The notes: generated from the letters alone by a model not told the origin. A DNA stretch of 64,000 nucleotides from UBA1858 sp963976865 (GCA_963976865.1 CAXBLY010000003.1:168019-232018); one strand, 5' to 3'; positions 25,633-36,088 are shown, numbered from the stretch's first letter. Numbers and translations: made by a program.

Positions 25633-28163
25633 CCCATCTCAAACTTGTGGCACAATAAATTATGATATGGGTAAATGCGTAAGCTAATGTACTGCTGGCC
25701 AGAAATATCGGCATTACATTCCAGTTTATAGCGCTGATGACCTTCATGTTGATCACCATTGGCGGTTAACTGAAAAATACGGCAATCACTGGTAACGTCT
25801 TGACTGTCTTGTTCATTAATAATGCACTCTACAATCACATCTTCATCAGTAAGTGTGCCCAAGTGTGCATCAACATCTAAAATAAATAACTCACCCTGTT
25901 TAGCTGTAAGCTGTCCTTCCAGATTGAGTGATAATTTGACATCAGCCCAACGGGATTTAATTTTTTCCTTCCAGCTAATTAAATCGGTAATGTTATTTTC
26001 ATCAGAACTTAGAAGTGTTGATTTTTGTATTGCGGGAATATAAAAATTATTCACATAATCTGTCAGCATTCGTTCCGAATTAAAGTTTGGAATGATGGTT
26101 TTCATTGATTCTTTTGCCAGATTTACCCAGTCTTCGGAATACCCTTGACCGTTTTTATTGAAATATAAGGGTAAAACTTCATGCTCGATAATGTCATGCA
26201 GGTCACATGACTCTCTGTGATTGCGATACTCAATGTCATCCCAGGATGAGTGTGGCATTAACCCCCATCCATTTTTGCCGTTATAGCCTTCATCCCACCA
26301 GCCATCCAGAATACTCAGATTGACAGCGCCATTCATTCCAGCCTTCATTCCTGATGTTCCACTTGCTTCCAGTGGGTATTCAGGATTATTCAGCCAGATA
26401 TCCACGCCGGATACCAGCCGTCTGGCAAGGCTTACGTCATAACCTTCTATAAATAATAATTTTCCCTGTAAAGACGGGCGTTGGGATAGCTCGTGGATGT
26501 GTTTAATCAACTCTTTACCTGGCTGGTCGTCCGGATGTGCTTTCCCGGCAAAAATTAAAATGACTGGTTTGTCCGGATTGTTGACTAATTTTTCAAATCT
26601 CTCTAAATCATAAAATAAAAGATGCGCTCTTTTATACGTCGCAAATCTTCGCGCAAATCCGAGAATTAATGTATTGGAGTCATGTGGGTGAACAAGTCTG
26701 GTAATTCGGTCAATTGAGGATTGGCTGTAACCGTTTCGGCGATATTGCTTAAGCAGTCTTTGATAGATGTTAACCAAAAGGGCAGATTTAAGTTCTCTTC
26801 GTACACTCCAGAAACGATGAGATGGGATGTCGTCAATACAATTCCAGAACCTTTCATTATTCATTTGACTGCGCCAGTTGCCAAAACGCATGTCAAACAA
26901 TGTTTTCCATTCGGTTGCCAGAAATGTAGAAATATGAGCGCCATTGGTGACATAGCCGATTGGATTCTCACTATCTGAAATTTGTGGCCAGACATGAGAT
27001 TCCATTTTTGATGCAATTTTATGGTGAATCCTGCTTACACCATTGTGATATCTGGAAAACCGAAGTGCGAGAGTTGTCATATTAAAGTCATGACTGTCAG
27101 CCTGACTGCCGTAATTTATAAAAGTATTGAAATCAATATTTAGTTCCTGAATGAATTTGCTGAAGAACTTTTCCATGATGTCTTTTGAGAAAATATCATG
27201 GCCGGCAGGTACAGGAGTGTGGGTTGTAAAAACAACATTTCTTGCATTTAGTTCAATAGCACTATTGATACTTATGCCCTGTTTAACACTTTCCCGACAA
27301 CGCTCAAGCATTGAGAATGCTGCGTGACCTTCATTAATATGCCAAATTGTTGGATGTAAATTTAATGCGCGCAGTGCACGTACACCACCAAGACCTAAAA
27401 CAATCTCCTGGAGTATGCGCATCTCTTTACCCCCACCATATAACTGATAGGTAATTTTACGGTTTTTAGCTGTGTTTTCCGGTATATCACTATCCAGTAA
27501 ATATAACTTGATGTTTCCTGCTGTTGCCTGCCATATTTTCAACACGATGTTACTGTCGGGCAATTCGATATTCACTCTCAGTTCCTGGCCATCGTTATTG
27601 CGGCAAGGTTCGATAGGCAAATTATTAAACTCAGTGGGTATGTGATGTTCGACCTGGTTGCCCTGGCCATCTACTTCCTGTGTAAAGTAGCCTTGCCTGT
27701 AAAGCAGTCCTACTGCAACAAAAGGAATGGCCATATCACTCGCTGCTTTACATAAATCACCAGCCAGAATTCCCAGTCCACCCGAGTAGATTGGAAGACT
27801 CTCATGAAATCCAAACTCCAGACATAAATATGCAATTAAATCACTATCAGAATTTAACCTGCCATTGAACTCTGAACGCATTCCAAGGTTTCGATAGGCA
27901 TTGTATGTCGACAAAACACGTGCATATTCTTCTTTAAAATTATCGTCATGCAGCGCCCTGTCTAGTTTTCGCTGGGAGATATGACGCATAAATAATTTCG
28001 GGTTATGTTTGCATTTTTCCCAAAGCGTGTTATCCAAACGGTGAAATAACTTTCTGGCCTGTGAGTTCCAGCCATAATACAAGTCGTTAGCGAGCTCGGT
28101 TAAGCCAGATAATCTCGCGGGGATAGTTGGCTGAAATTCAACTTTGAAACTTTTTATGGTCAT
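25608..28163 (-). CDS. glgP: Alpha-glucan (glycogen) phosphorylase, DUF3417-containing type
   Basis: 851 residues, GT35. The N-terminus (about 10-120, YYGWNSQARKLFHRLD) matches the DUF3417 domain of the shorter phosphorylase class. Later motifs include YSGGLGILAGD, HINEGHAAF, FTTHTPVPAGHD, FARRFATYKRA and GTSGMKAGMNGAVNLS, in which Lys holds pyridoxal phosphate. It releases glucose-1-phosphate from glycogen. Start ATG at 28163. It lies opposite malQ with a 25-nt tail overlap and is divergent from glk across 318 bp. Confidence 0.93.
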   Translation of the reverse strand: MTIKSFKVEFQPTIPARLSGLTELANDLYYGWNSQARKLFHRLDNTLWEKCKHNPKLFMRHISQRKLDRALHDDNFKEEYARVLSTYNAYRNLGMRSEFNGRLNSDSDLIAYLCLEFGFHESLPIYSGGLGILAGDLCKAASDMAIPFVAVGLLYRQGYFTQEVDGQGNQVEHHIPTEFNNLPIEPCRNNDGQELRVNIELPDSNIVLKIWQATAGNIKLYLLDSDIPENTAKNRKITYQLYGGGKEMRILQEIVLGLGGVRALRALNLHPTIWHINEGHAAFSMLERCRESVKQGISINSAIELNARNVVFTTHTPVPAGHDIFSKDIMEKFFSKFIQELNIDFNTFINYGSQADSHDFNMTTLALRFSRYHNGVSRIHHKIASKMESHVWPQISDSENPIGYVTNGAHISTFLATEWKTLFDMRFGNWRSQMNNERFWNCIDDIPSHRFWSVRRELKSALLVNIYQRLLKQYRRNGYSQSSIDRITRLVHPHDSNTLILGFARRFATYKRAHLLFYDLERFEKLVNNPDKPVILIFAGKAHPDDQPGKELIKHIHELSQRPSLQGKLLFIEGYDVSLARRLVSGVDIWLNNPEYPLEASGTSGMKAGMNGAVNLSILDGWWDEGYNGKNGWGLMPHSSWDDIEYRNHRESCDLHDIIEHEVLPLYFNKNGQGYSEDWVNLAKESMKTIIPNFNSERMLTDYVNNFYIPAIQKSTLLSSDENNITDLISWKEKIKSRWADVKLSLNLEGQLTAKQGELFILDVDAHLGTLTDEDVIVECIINEQDSQDVTSDCRIFQLTANGDQHEGHQRYKLECNADISGQQYISLRIYPYHNLLCHKFEMGYMTWLES

Positions 28164-28481
28164 TTTTATTACCAGTGGATTAACATGATGTAGGTGAAGC
28201 TTAAATCAGATATATTGGTGTTACACCCTGGTGGATGTTACAGAATATAAGTCCTGAGAGAATAGGCTGTTCGTCTAAAATTTGTAAAATCACCTGTTTT
28301 AATCATCCCTGATTGCACTATGGTGGGTCGTCGTTAAAAAACTTATGATAATTATGCTAAAGCGTACAGGCTACACGGGCTAATAATAATATATAAATCG
28401 ATGGTAATAGTAGTTAATTTGGGAAAATGTGAAATGAGTATATTGGCCGTATCTTCTGCCAGTTACGGGTTGACATAGGAA
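28164..28481. other. Divergent intergenic region glgP-glk with TGTTACA repeat
   Basis: 318 bp without a gene. It must hold promoters for glgP and glk. Two direct copies of TGTTACA at 28219-28225 and 28236-28242 stand 17 bp apart, nearer glgP, and may be a regulator site. Nothing else recognised. Confidence 0.5.
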
Positions 28482-29453
28482 ATGGACGATAATATTACTC
28501 TGCTAGCAGATATTGGTGCTACAAATGCAAGGTTTGCCTTATCCGTAAATCATTCTTGTCCAGATCATTTACAGGTACTTCAGTGTGCGGACTATCCCAC
28601 CCCCGAAGATGCAATAAATGATTACCTTGAAGCTCGTAATATCATCAACCTTGATCATGTCTGTTTAGCCATTGCCGGCCCCGTGATTAACGATGTCGTC
28701 AATGTCACCAATAATCACTGGGTACTGGATGCCAATAAACTGAAAGCCAGATATAAGCTCAAAAAAATATTATTTTTGAATGACTTTGAGGCGATTGCGT
28801 ATTCAATCCCGCAACTCACAAAGGAACAATTCTTATCCCTGTCTCAACGCCAGGCAATGGTTAATCAAAATGATCATTTCAACTACCTGATTCTGGGGGC
28901 CGGCAGTGGACTGGGTGTCGCTTCTTTGATTAAGCGGGAAGAAACCATTTTTGCCATCGTTTCCGAAGGAGGGCATGCGAATTTTTCGCCGGTCACTGAG
29001 GTACAGATTGCCATATTCAATATCCTAAGAAACAAGCATCATCAAATTTCAAATGAAATGCTTTTGTCCGGGCCGGGGATTATCAATATTTACCAATCGT
29101 TATGTGAGGTGGAAGGCGTTAAACAAAACTATGCTAGTGCACAACAGATCTGTGAAGCGGCAAACAAATCAGAAGATTACATCTGTACAAAAAGTCTGGA
29201 TGTATTCTTTGAAATACTGGGGCAGGTGGCTGCAGATTTAACCTTAACCTTTCGTTCGTTTGATGGTGTCTACATCGCTGGCGGCATTATACAACGTTAT
29301 TCTGGTCTTATTACCAATAGCCGATTTAATGAATGCTTTGAGAGCAAAAGCCAACATATCCAGTTACTTCAAAATACTCCCAGATTTTTAATCACTGAAA
29401 CACACCCGGGGCTGATGGGTGCACATTATTGTTCTGTGATGCAAACCACGTAG
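28482..29453 (+). CDS. glk: Glucokinase
   Basis: 323 residues, the E. coli Glk size and type rather than ROK. Phosphate-binding LADIGATNARFAL is at 8-20, followed by LAIAGPV, FLNDFEA (catalytic Asp near residue 104), GAGSGLGVAS, the SEGGHANFSP glucose-binding motif, and GGIIQRY. It phosphorylates glucose released from glycogen, closing the glycogen locus functionally. AGGA is very near the ATG, so initiation may be weak. Monocistronic by position. Confidence 0.92.
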   Translation: MDDNITLLADIGATNARFALSVNHSCPDHLQVLQCADYPTPEDAINDYLEARNIINLDHVCLAIAGPVINDVVNVTNNHWVLDANKLKARYKLKKILFLNDFEAIAYSIPQLTKEQFLSLSQRQAMVNQNDHFNYLILGAGSGLGVASLIKREETIFAIVSEGGHANFSPVTEVQIAIFNILRNKHHQISNEMLLSGPGIINIYQSLCEVEGVKQNYASAQQICEAANKSEDYICTKSLDVFFEILGQVAADLTLTFRSFDGVYIAGGIIQRYSGLITNSRFNECFESKSQHIQLLQNTPRFLITETHPGLMGAHYCSVMQTT

Positions 29454-29564
29454 TTAAATGTTAGTTCTGACGCTAACTAATTGTATTATAAGAAAATATA
29501 AAATTATGCAGTTGATTTAAGCGCTATTTATCTGCCATTCATAATAATGATTGTGAATTAATAG

Positions 29565-29592
29565 TTGACTGGTCAGTCAAATTTGTTATTAT
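29565..29592 (+). promoter_or_regulatory. tetR promoter with overlapping TetR operator
   Basis: TTGACTGGTCAGTCAA (29565-29580) is a near-perfect palindrome and contains the -35 TTGACT; TATTAT at 29587-29592 is a -10 with 16-bp spacing. The same 12-bp core in the other orientation appears at 30290-30301 before the efflux operon. Confidence 0.72.
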
Positions 29593-29620
29593 CATTATAT
29601 CCATAAACAGGAAGAACACT

Positions 29621-30235
29621 TTGGCAAATTCCAAGGGCACTAAAGAAAGGTTGATAGACACCGTGATAGAGCTGATCTGGCGAAATAGCTATGGATCCGT
29701 CAGTGTCGATGAAATCTGCAAGACTGCTAATGTAAAGAAAGGAAGTTTTTATCATTTCTTCCCTTCCAAGGCGGAACTCGCCGTTGCTGCACTGGAACAA
29801 TACTACACTGAGTCAAAACCTTTGTTTGAAGATATTTTTTCAGCATCAAGAACACCGCTTGAGCGATTTGACAGATTAGTAGAGGTCATTCTTGTAAGAC
29901 AGAAAGACATAGCCGAAAAATACGGACATGTGTGTGGTTGTCCATTTGCGTCGCTAGGTTCTGAAATGGCGGGGCAGGAAGAATTAATAAGAGAGAAAAT
30001 ACAAAACACTATTGGTAAATATAAAACAAAGTATTACGAGAAAACCTTAAGGGAAATGGTCGATGATGGGATAATTGATGCAGATACAGATATCCATTTA
30101 AAGGCACAAGAGGTTTACTCCTATTTGCTTGGCCAGGTGATGTTGGCCAGGATACAAAATGATTTAAAGCCGTTAAACGACAGTCTGAAAAATGGTCTGT
30201 TTAAAATTTTAGGTGTGGATATGGCCACGGCATAA
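29621..30235 (+). CDS. TetR/AcrR-family repressor of the RND operon
   Basis: 204 residues. N-terminal TetR helix-turn-helix: VSVDEICKTANVKKGSFYHFF at about 27-47 (DEICKTANVKKGSFYHFFPS), with variable ligand-binding helices after. The start is TTG at 29621, supported by AGGAAG 6 nt upstream and by the normal N-terminal length. Identical operator cores in front of this gene and of the next operon point to autoregulation plus repression of the efflux pump. Ligand is probably a pump substrate. It contains a VCGCPFASLG segment typical of the subgroup with redox-capable Cys, role unknown. Confidence 0.9.
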   Translation: MANSKGTKERLIDTVIELIWRNSYGSVSVDEICKTANVKKGSFYHFFPSKAELAVAALEQYYTESKPLFEDIFSASRTPLERFDRLVEVILVRQKDIAEKYGHVCGCPFASLGSEMAGQEELIREKIQNTIGKYKTKYYEKTLREMVDDGIIDADTDIHLKAQEVYSYLLGQVMLARIQNDLKPLNDSLKNGLFKILGVDMATA

Positions 30236-30287
30236 ACATCGGGTGATCTTCATAAGCCGCATTAGCGGTTTTATTTTGCATGATGAC

Positions 30288-30305
30288 TAGACTGACCAGT
30301 CAACT
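30288..30305. promoter_or_regulatory. TetR operator before the RND operon
   Basis: GACTGACCAGTC at 30290-30301 is the reverse complement of the core GACTGGTCAGTC at the tetR promoter. It lies about 50 nt before the membrane-fusion-protein ATG, in the expected promoter or leader region. Confidence 0.7.
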
Positions 30306-30350
30306 AACGCAGACAAACAAATAAGCATGTCAGAGTAGGATGAAAATATA

Positions 30351-31553
30351 ATGAAATTGAAAACAAAACTAGCCTGGGGTTTTCTCCTGATATTTTTACT
30401 GGTCGGCCTGATTTCTGTCAGTAGTATTACTGCGAGTGACACTGAACAGTCAGGAGATCAACAACAGCAACAACCCGAAGCTATGCCTGTCAATGTGTCT
30501 GTGGTGATTAAACAGGATACCCAGATCTGGAAAAACTTTTCAGCACGGTTAGCTGCCGTTGATTATGTCGAACTTAGACCTCAAGTGTCAGGAACAATAA
30601 TTAAAGTCAACTTTGAAGACGGGCAGAATGTAAATGAAGGAGATGTGATATTTGTTATTGATCCCGCTCCTTATTTAGCCGAGGTTAATCAGGCCAGGGC
30701 AGACCTTGAAACCTCCAAAGCAGATAGTGAATTTGCAATTCAGCAATATATGCGTGCACAAACACTGATCAAAACAAATGCGATATCGAAACGCATTTAC
30801 GATGAAAGAAAAAGCGCCGTTGCGATGAGCAAAGCATCAATTCTGTCTTCAAAAGCGAAACTGGAACGAGCAAAAATAAATCTGGATCGAGCCTATGTGA
30901 AAGCGCCCATTAGCGGACGTCTGGGAAGAATAGAAATCACTCAGGGCAACGTGGTTGAGAACGGAGCCAATAGTCCAATTTTAACGACGATTATTTCTGA
31001 TGGTTCCATTTACGCTGATTTTGAAATGGATGAACAATTTTATATTCAGTACATTCGTAGCAATGCAAGGAATAAAGCTGCTGAGAATAAAATTCCCGTC
31101 AGGCTTAAATTAAATAAAGATGAAAATATTTATGAAGGAAGTATCTATACGTTTGATAATCGTTTAGATGCAACTTCTGGAACTATTCGAGCACGTGCCT
31201 TGTTTGAGAATAAAGACGGTGTACTTTTACCAGGTATGTTTGCGCATGTGGAAATAGGAAGCACGAATACTTTAAATAAAATATTTATTGATGAAAAAGC
31301 TGTTGGGACAGACCAGGATCGTAGATTTGTCTACATTGTAGACCAGGACAATAAAGTGGGTTATCGCGAACTTAAACTCGGCGCCACAATGCGTGGACAA
31401 CGGGAAGTGATTTCTGGTCTGGCAGAGGGAGATAAAGTCATACTCGATGGAATTATGTTTATCAGGGTTGGAATGGAAGTGATACCAACAGTGGTTGACG
31501 CGCCTCTGGAGACAAATCTCAACGATACAGATAAATTAACTTCATCATCATAA
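30351..31553 (+). CDS. RND efflux periplasmic adaptor (membrane fusion protein)
   Basis: 400 residues, AcrA/MexE type. One N-terminal membrane anchor (8-28), a lipoyl half-motif LRPQVSGTIIKVNFEDGQNV, an alpha-hairpin with heptads (about 105-175), the second lipoyl half VKAPISGRLGRIEITQGN, then beta-barrel and membrane-proximal domains (VILDGIMFIRVGM). It bridges the inner-membrane pump and the outer-membrane channel. First gene of the operon; 12 nt separate it from the pump gene. Substrates unknown. Confidence 0.93.
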   Translation: MKLKTKLAWGFLLIFLLVGLISVSSITASDTEQSGDQQQQQPEAMPVNVSVVIKQDTQIWKNFSARLAAVDYVELRPQVSGTIIKVNFEDGQNVNEGDVIFVIDPAPYLAEVNQARADLETSKADSEFAIQQYMRAQTLIKTNAISKRIYDERKSAVAMSKASILSSKAKLERAKINLDRAYVKAPISGRLGRIEITQGNVVENGANSPILTTIISDGSIYADFEMDEQFYIQYIRSNARNKAAENKIPVRLKLNKDENIYEGSIYTFDNRLDATSGTIRARALFENKDGVLLPGMFAHVEIGSTNTLNKIFIDEKAVGTDQDRRFVYIVDQDNKVGYRELKLGATMRGQREVISGLAEGDKVILDGIMFIRVGMEVIPTVVDAPLETNLNDTDKLTSSS

Positions 31554-31565
31554 ACGTTCTATATT

Positions 31566-34500
31566 ATGAATATATCCGGTAGTTTTATTGACCGCCCTAT
31601 ATTTGCGGGTGTTCTGTCTATCCTTGTGCTGGTCGCAGGAATCATTGCAATACCCAACTTGCCAATTGCGGAGTACCCGGAAGTGTCTCCGCCGTCAGTG
31701 ATAGTGAGTGCCCAGTTTCCAGGTGCGAATCCGGAAGTGATTTCAGAGACCGTAGCAACACCACTTGAAGAGCAGATTAATGGTGTTGAAAACATGTTGT
31801 ATATGAGTTCGCTGGCCACAACCGATGGAGCATTAAGTTTAACTGTAACATTTGAAATAGGAACAGATCCTGATTTTGCACAGCAACTGGTAGAAAACAG
31901 AGTGTCGCAAGCCTTGCCAAGGCTGCCTGATATAACCCGGCAACTTGGTGTGACTACTGTCAAGAGTTCTCCAGACTTAACAATGGTAGTGCATTTACGT
32001 TCGCCAAACGAACGTTACGATATGCTGTACCTGCGTAATTACGCCAATTTAAATGTTAAAGACCAGCTTTCCAGAGTGGCTGGCGTAGGACAGGTGCGGT
32101 TATTCGGATCGGGTGATTACGCAATGCGTATATGGTTAAACCCGGAACGGATTGCTGAGCGTGAGCTTACCGCCAGCGAAGTCATTGAAGCAATTCGCAC
32201 TCAGAATATACAAGTGGCCTCAGGACAGATAGGCGGCCCTCCGTATGCAAATAAATCTCATTTTCAGTATCCAATACGTGCGCATGGCCGTCTTGAAAGT
32301 CCTGAAGAGTTTGAGCGCATAGTTGTTAAACGTGACTCTGAGGGAGTGATAACGCAGCTAAAAGATATTGCCCGAATAGAACTGGATGCACAGTCTTATG
32401 CATTACGTTCATTACTCAACAACAAGCCCGCTGTTGCCATTCCTATTTTTGCAGCGCCTGGTGCGAATGCTCTGAATATTTCCAGAGATGTTCGCAATAC
32501 AATGAAGCAGCTAAAGCAGAATTTTCCGGAAGATGTTGATTATTCTGTTGTGTACGACCCAACAGTATTTGTGAGTGGTTCTATAGAAGCAGTTATTCAT
32601 ACATTACTGGAGGCGATAGCGCTGGTTGTGTTGGTCGTCATAATATTTTTACAGACGTGGCGGGCTTCGATCATACCTCTACTTGCGGTGCCGGTATCTA
32701 TTATTGGTACCTTTGCTTTTATGTTTATGTTTGGATTTTCAATTAATGTTCTGTCTCTATTTGGTCTGATTCTGGCCATCGGTATTGTCGTTGATGACGC
32801 AATTGTAGTGGTTGAAAATGTAGAACGTAATATACGTGAAGGCAAAAATCCTAGAGATGCCACGATACAGGCAATGAAAGAGGTGACAGGGCCAATTATT
32901 GCCACTTCCCTTGTATTGGCCGGTGTGTTTGTACCAATAGCATTTATCAGTGGACTGACAGGGCAGTTTTACCAGCAATTTGCACTAACGATTGCGATTG
33001 CAACCATTATCTCCACCTTTAATTCATTAACACTAACGCCTGCGATGTCAGCATTGCTGCTAAAACCACGGGATAGTAGCAGGGACTGGTTGACTAGATT
33101 GATTGATTCCATGTTCGGATGGTTTTTTAAACTGTTTAACAAATCATTTGAGCGCGGACAGAATTTTTATACCTGTGGTGTTGGCTGGTCCCTGGGCAGA
33201 AAAATGGTGATGTCACTTGTGTTTGTGATTCTGGCCATGAGTACCGGGGTATTGTTTAAACAGATTCCACCAGGGTTTGTGCCTGCGCAGGATAAACAAT
33301 ATCTGATCAGTTTTGCGCAACTACCTTCAGGTGCAACTCTTGAAAGAACTGAAGAGGTTATTCGTGCCATGTCAGAACTGGCACTTCAGCAGGAAGGAGT
33401 AACGGGCGCAGTTGCATTCCCGGGTTTATCCATTAACGGATTTATTAATTCTTCCAGTGCCGGCATTGTATTTGTGACTCTGGATGAGTTTGAAAACAGA
33501 AAAGCGCCACATCTAAACGGGTTTGCAATTGCCGATGAGTTGCAAAAGAAATACAGCCAGATTAATGATGCATTTATAGCAATTTTCCCGGCACCTCCTG
33601 TCAGGGGGTTAGGTAATACGGGTGGGTTTAAGTTACAGATAGAAGATAGACTGGGTCAGGGGCATGAGTTGTTAAATCAGACGGTCCAGAGTGTGATCGA
33701 GAAAGCACAACAGGACCCTCAGCTGACAGGCGTATTCTCCAGTTATAACGTCAATGTGCCACAGATATTTGCTGATGTTGATCGCACCAAAGCCTATCAG
33801 CTGGGCATACCTGTTGATGAAGTGTTTAGTACTATGCAGATTTATCTGGGTTCTTTATACATTAACGATTTCAATCAGTTTGGAAGAACCTATCAGGTCA
33901 TTGCCCAGGCTGACATAGACTATCGTGACGCACCTGAAGATATCCTCAGGCTGAAAACCAAAAACTTTGATGGAGATATGGTGCCATTGGGTTCGGTTGT
34001 TGAACTCAGTGAAACATTTGGTCCAGACACTGTCGTACGTTATAACGCTTATCGTAGTGCAGATTTAAGTGGCAATGCTGCTGCAGGATATTCCAGTGGA
34101 GAAGCAAAGGCTGCTATCACCAAAATCCTGGAAGAAACACTTCCACCTGGGATGGAATTTGAGTGGACAGAGTTGACCTATCAACAGGTGTTAGCAGGAA
34201 ACACAGCCGTCTATATATTTCCGCTGTGCATACTGCTGGTTTTTTTAGTGTTGGCTGCACAATACGAAAGTCTGGTTCTGCCTGTCGCTGTCATATTAAT
34301 TGTACCCATGGCAATTTTGTCCTCGCTGATCGGAATTTATATTAGCGGTGGAGACAATAATATTTTCACTCAAATAAGTTTGTTTGTTCTGGCGGGACTT
34401 GCCAGTAAAAATGCAATATTGATTGTCGAGTTTGCACATGATCTTGAAAAACAGGGGAAAGGACTGATTGAAGCAACCATACATGCTTCAAAACTTCGCC

Positions 34501-34736
34501 TGCGCCCAATATTAATGACTTCACTAGCTTTCATTATGGGTGTAATGCCGTTGGCTTTTGCAAGTGGTGCAGGAGCAGAAATGAGACAAGCCATAGGAAT
34601 AGCCGTTTTTTCAGGCATGATAGGCGTGACCATTTTTGGCTTAATATGGACTCCCATATTTTATGTGTTGCTCAGAAAGCTTGAGATATTTTTTACCGGT
34701 AATGAGGATAAAGCCTCTTCGGAAGGTGTCTCATGA
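31566..34736 (+). CDS. RND (HAE1) multidrug efflux pump, inner-membrane subunit
   Basis: 1056 residues, AcrB/MexF-like. FIDRPIFAGVLSI starts the first of 12 membrane helices, and large periplasmic loops lie at about 35-335 and 555-870. The proton relay is visible as GIVVDDAIVVVENVERN (TM4 Asp-Asp) and the conserved Lys region in TM10-11 (LAGLASKNAILIVEF). PGFVPAQDKQY in the second loop is typical of HAE1 pumps. Drug/proton antiport is expected. The stop overlaps the next ATG (ATGA). Confidence 0.95.
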   Translation: MNISGSFIDRPIFAGVLSILVLVAGIIAIPNLPIAEYPEVSPPSVIVSAQFPGANPEVISETVATPLEEQINGVENMLYMSSLATTDGALSLTVTFEIGTDPDFAQQLVENRVSQALPRLPDITRQLGVTTVKSSPDLTMVVHLRSPNERYDMLYLRNYANLNVKDQLSRVAGVGQVRLFGSGDYAMRIWLNPERIAERELTASEVIEAIRTQNIQVASGQIGGPPYANKSHFQYPIRAHGRLESPEEFERIVVKRDSEGVITQLKDIARIELDAQSYALRSLLNNKPAVAIPIFAAPGANALNISRDVRNTMKQLKQNFPEDVDYSVVYDPTVFVSGSIEAVIHTLLEAIALVVLVVIIFLQTWRASIIPLLAVPVSIIGTFAFMFMFGFSINVLSLFGLILAIGIVVDDAIVVVENVERNIREGKNPRDATIQAMKEVTGPIIATSLVLAGVFVPIAFISGLTGQFYQQFALTIAIATIISTFNSLTLTPAMSALLLKPRDSSRDWLTRLIDSMFGWFFKLFNKSFERGQNFYTCGVGWSLGRKMVMSLVFVILAMSTGVLFKQIPPGFVPAQDKQYLISFAQLPSGATLERTEEVIRAMSELALQQEGVTGAVAFPGLSINGFINSSSAGIVFVTLDEFENRKAPHLNGFAIADELQKKYSQINDAFIAIFPAPPVRGLGNTGGFKLQIEDRLGQGHELLNQTVQSVIEKAQQDPQLTGVFSSYNVNVPQIFADVDRTKAYQLGIPVDEVFSTMQIYLGSLYINDFNQFGRTYQVIAQADIDYRDAPEDILRLKTKNFDGDMVPLGSVVELSETFGPDTVVRYNAYRSADLSGNAAAGYSSGEAKAAITKILEETLPPGMEFEWTELTYQQVLAGNTAVYIFPLCILLVFLVLAAQYESLVLPVAVILIVPMAILSSLIGIYISGGDNNIFTQISLFVLAGLASKNAILIVEFAHDLEKQGKGLIEATIHASKLRLRPILMTSLAFIMGVMPLAFASGAGAEMRQAIGIAVFSGMIGVTIFGLIWTPIFYVLLRKLEIFFTGNEDKASSEGVS

Positions 34737-36088
34737 ATAAAGTACATGCGTTGTCTTTAGTGTTGTTACTTCAGGGTTGTCTGGCAACAAGTCCTGACAT
34801 TGAACAGCCCGATCAGCCCGTTGACTGGATCACAAATAAAGAAAACCAGGCTGTAGTAGAAACAGATGTCAGTACATTACAGTCGTGGTGGAAAAGATTC
34901 GATGATCCTGTTCTTGATAAGCTGATTAATATTGCTCTGGACAATAATCCGGATCGCGATATAGCAAAAGCACGAATAAGTGAGTCCAGGGGACTGCAAA
35001 GAACTCAACGATCTTTCCTTTTCCCTCAGGTCGATGTTTCTGCGTCAACAGGACGAGAAGATACTGGTATTAATAATGCTGATAGCTTTTACGATGCAGG
35101 GTTTGATGCGTCGTTTGAGTTGGATATTTTTGGCGAAAACCGTCAGCGGGTGGATGCATCAAATTATGCAACAGATGCTGCAGAATATAATTACAGGGAT
35201 ATAACGCTGACGTTGATCGGCGAAGTGAGCCGAACCTACACCCGTGTACGTGAGTTTCAGCAACAAATTACAATTGCGGAAAAGAATCTAAAAATACAGT
35301 TGGATACATTAGAACTTATCCGTAATCAGTTTTCAGTCGGTGAAGTCCCTCAACTGGATGTGGAAAGGTCAGAAAATCTTGTTAACACAACAAAAGCGTC
35401 AATACCTGAATTCAGACGTTTGGCGACCAACGCAAAATTACAGTTAATAACCCTTACCGGAATTCTTCCAGAAAGGCTGGAAAATATATTGTTAACTAAG
35501 GAAAATATTCCAGCGGCTGATGTTAAACCGGTTTTGTTGAGTCCTGCCAATGTACTTTTCATTCGCCCGGATATCAGGGCTGCTTTTTCCCAGTTACAGT
35601 CAAATATTGCACTAACACAGGCTGAGCAGGCTTCAATTTTTCCGGCTTTTAATCTGGGCGCTTTTTATGGCGTGACTGACAGTGCAGCGCTGAACTCTAC
35701 AACTATCTGGAATGTGTTCATTGGAGGTGCATTTGCATTACTTGATTTTGGTCGTATTGAAGGCAGGGTTGACGCTGCTAAAGCGGTAGAGGCTCAAGCC
35801 TATCAGACATACAGAAAAGCAGTTTTAAATGCGATTCAGGAAGTTGAAACCGCCATGAATGATTATTCAGAAATCAGTAACAGGCGGGTTTCATTATATA
35901 ACGCATATAGAAATGCCGATAAGGCACTGCAATTGTCTGCAGAATTGTTTGGCGAAGGTGAAATTTCTTTCCTTGATGTGCTCGACTCGCAACGTACGGC
36001 TAATCAGGCAGACAGTGAGCTTGTTACGGCAGAAGCCGCGCAGACAGAAAGTCTGATACGTTTATATAAGTCACTTGGAGTCTATTGA
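34733..36088 (+). CDS. Outer-membrane efflux lipoprotein (NodT/OprM family)
   Basis: 451 residues. Lipoprotein signal with lipobox LLLQGC, Cys16 being the acylated residue. Two OEP repeats (about 50-235 and 265-445) with long heptad helices; WWKRFDDPVLDKLI is the usual NodT start, and RPDIRAA, EQASIFPAFNLG and GEISFLDVLDSQRT recur. It forms the trimeric exit duct for the RND pump and overlaps it by 4 nt. Completes the tripartite system. Confidence 0.93.
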   Translation: MNKVHALSLVLLLQGCLATSPDIEQPDQPVDWITNKENQAVVETDVSTLQSWWKRFDDPVLDKLINIALDNNPDRDIAKARISESRGLQRTQRSFLFPQVDVSASTGREDTGINNADSFYDAGFDASFELDIFGENRQRVDASNYATDAAEYNYRDITLTLIGEVSRTYTRVREFQQQITIAEKNLKIQLDTLELIRNQFSVGEVPQLDVERSENLVNTTKASIPEFRRLATNAKLQLITLTGILPERLENILLTKENIPAADVKPVLLSPANVLFIRPDIRAAFSQLQSNIALTQAEQASIFPAFNLGAFYGVTDSAALNSTTIWNVFIGGAFALLDFGRIEGRVDAAKAVEAQAYQTYRKAVLNAIQEVETAMNDYSEISNRRVSLYNAYRNADKALQLSAELFGEGEISFLDVLDSQRTANQADSELVTAEAAQTESLIRLYKSLGVY

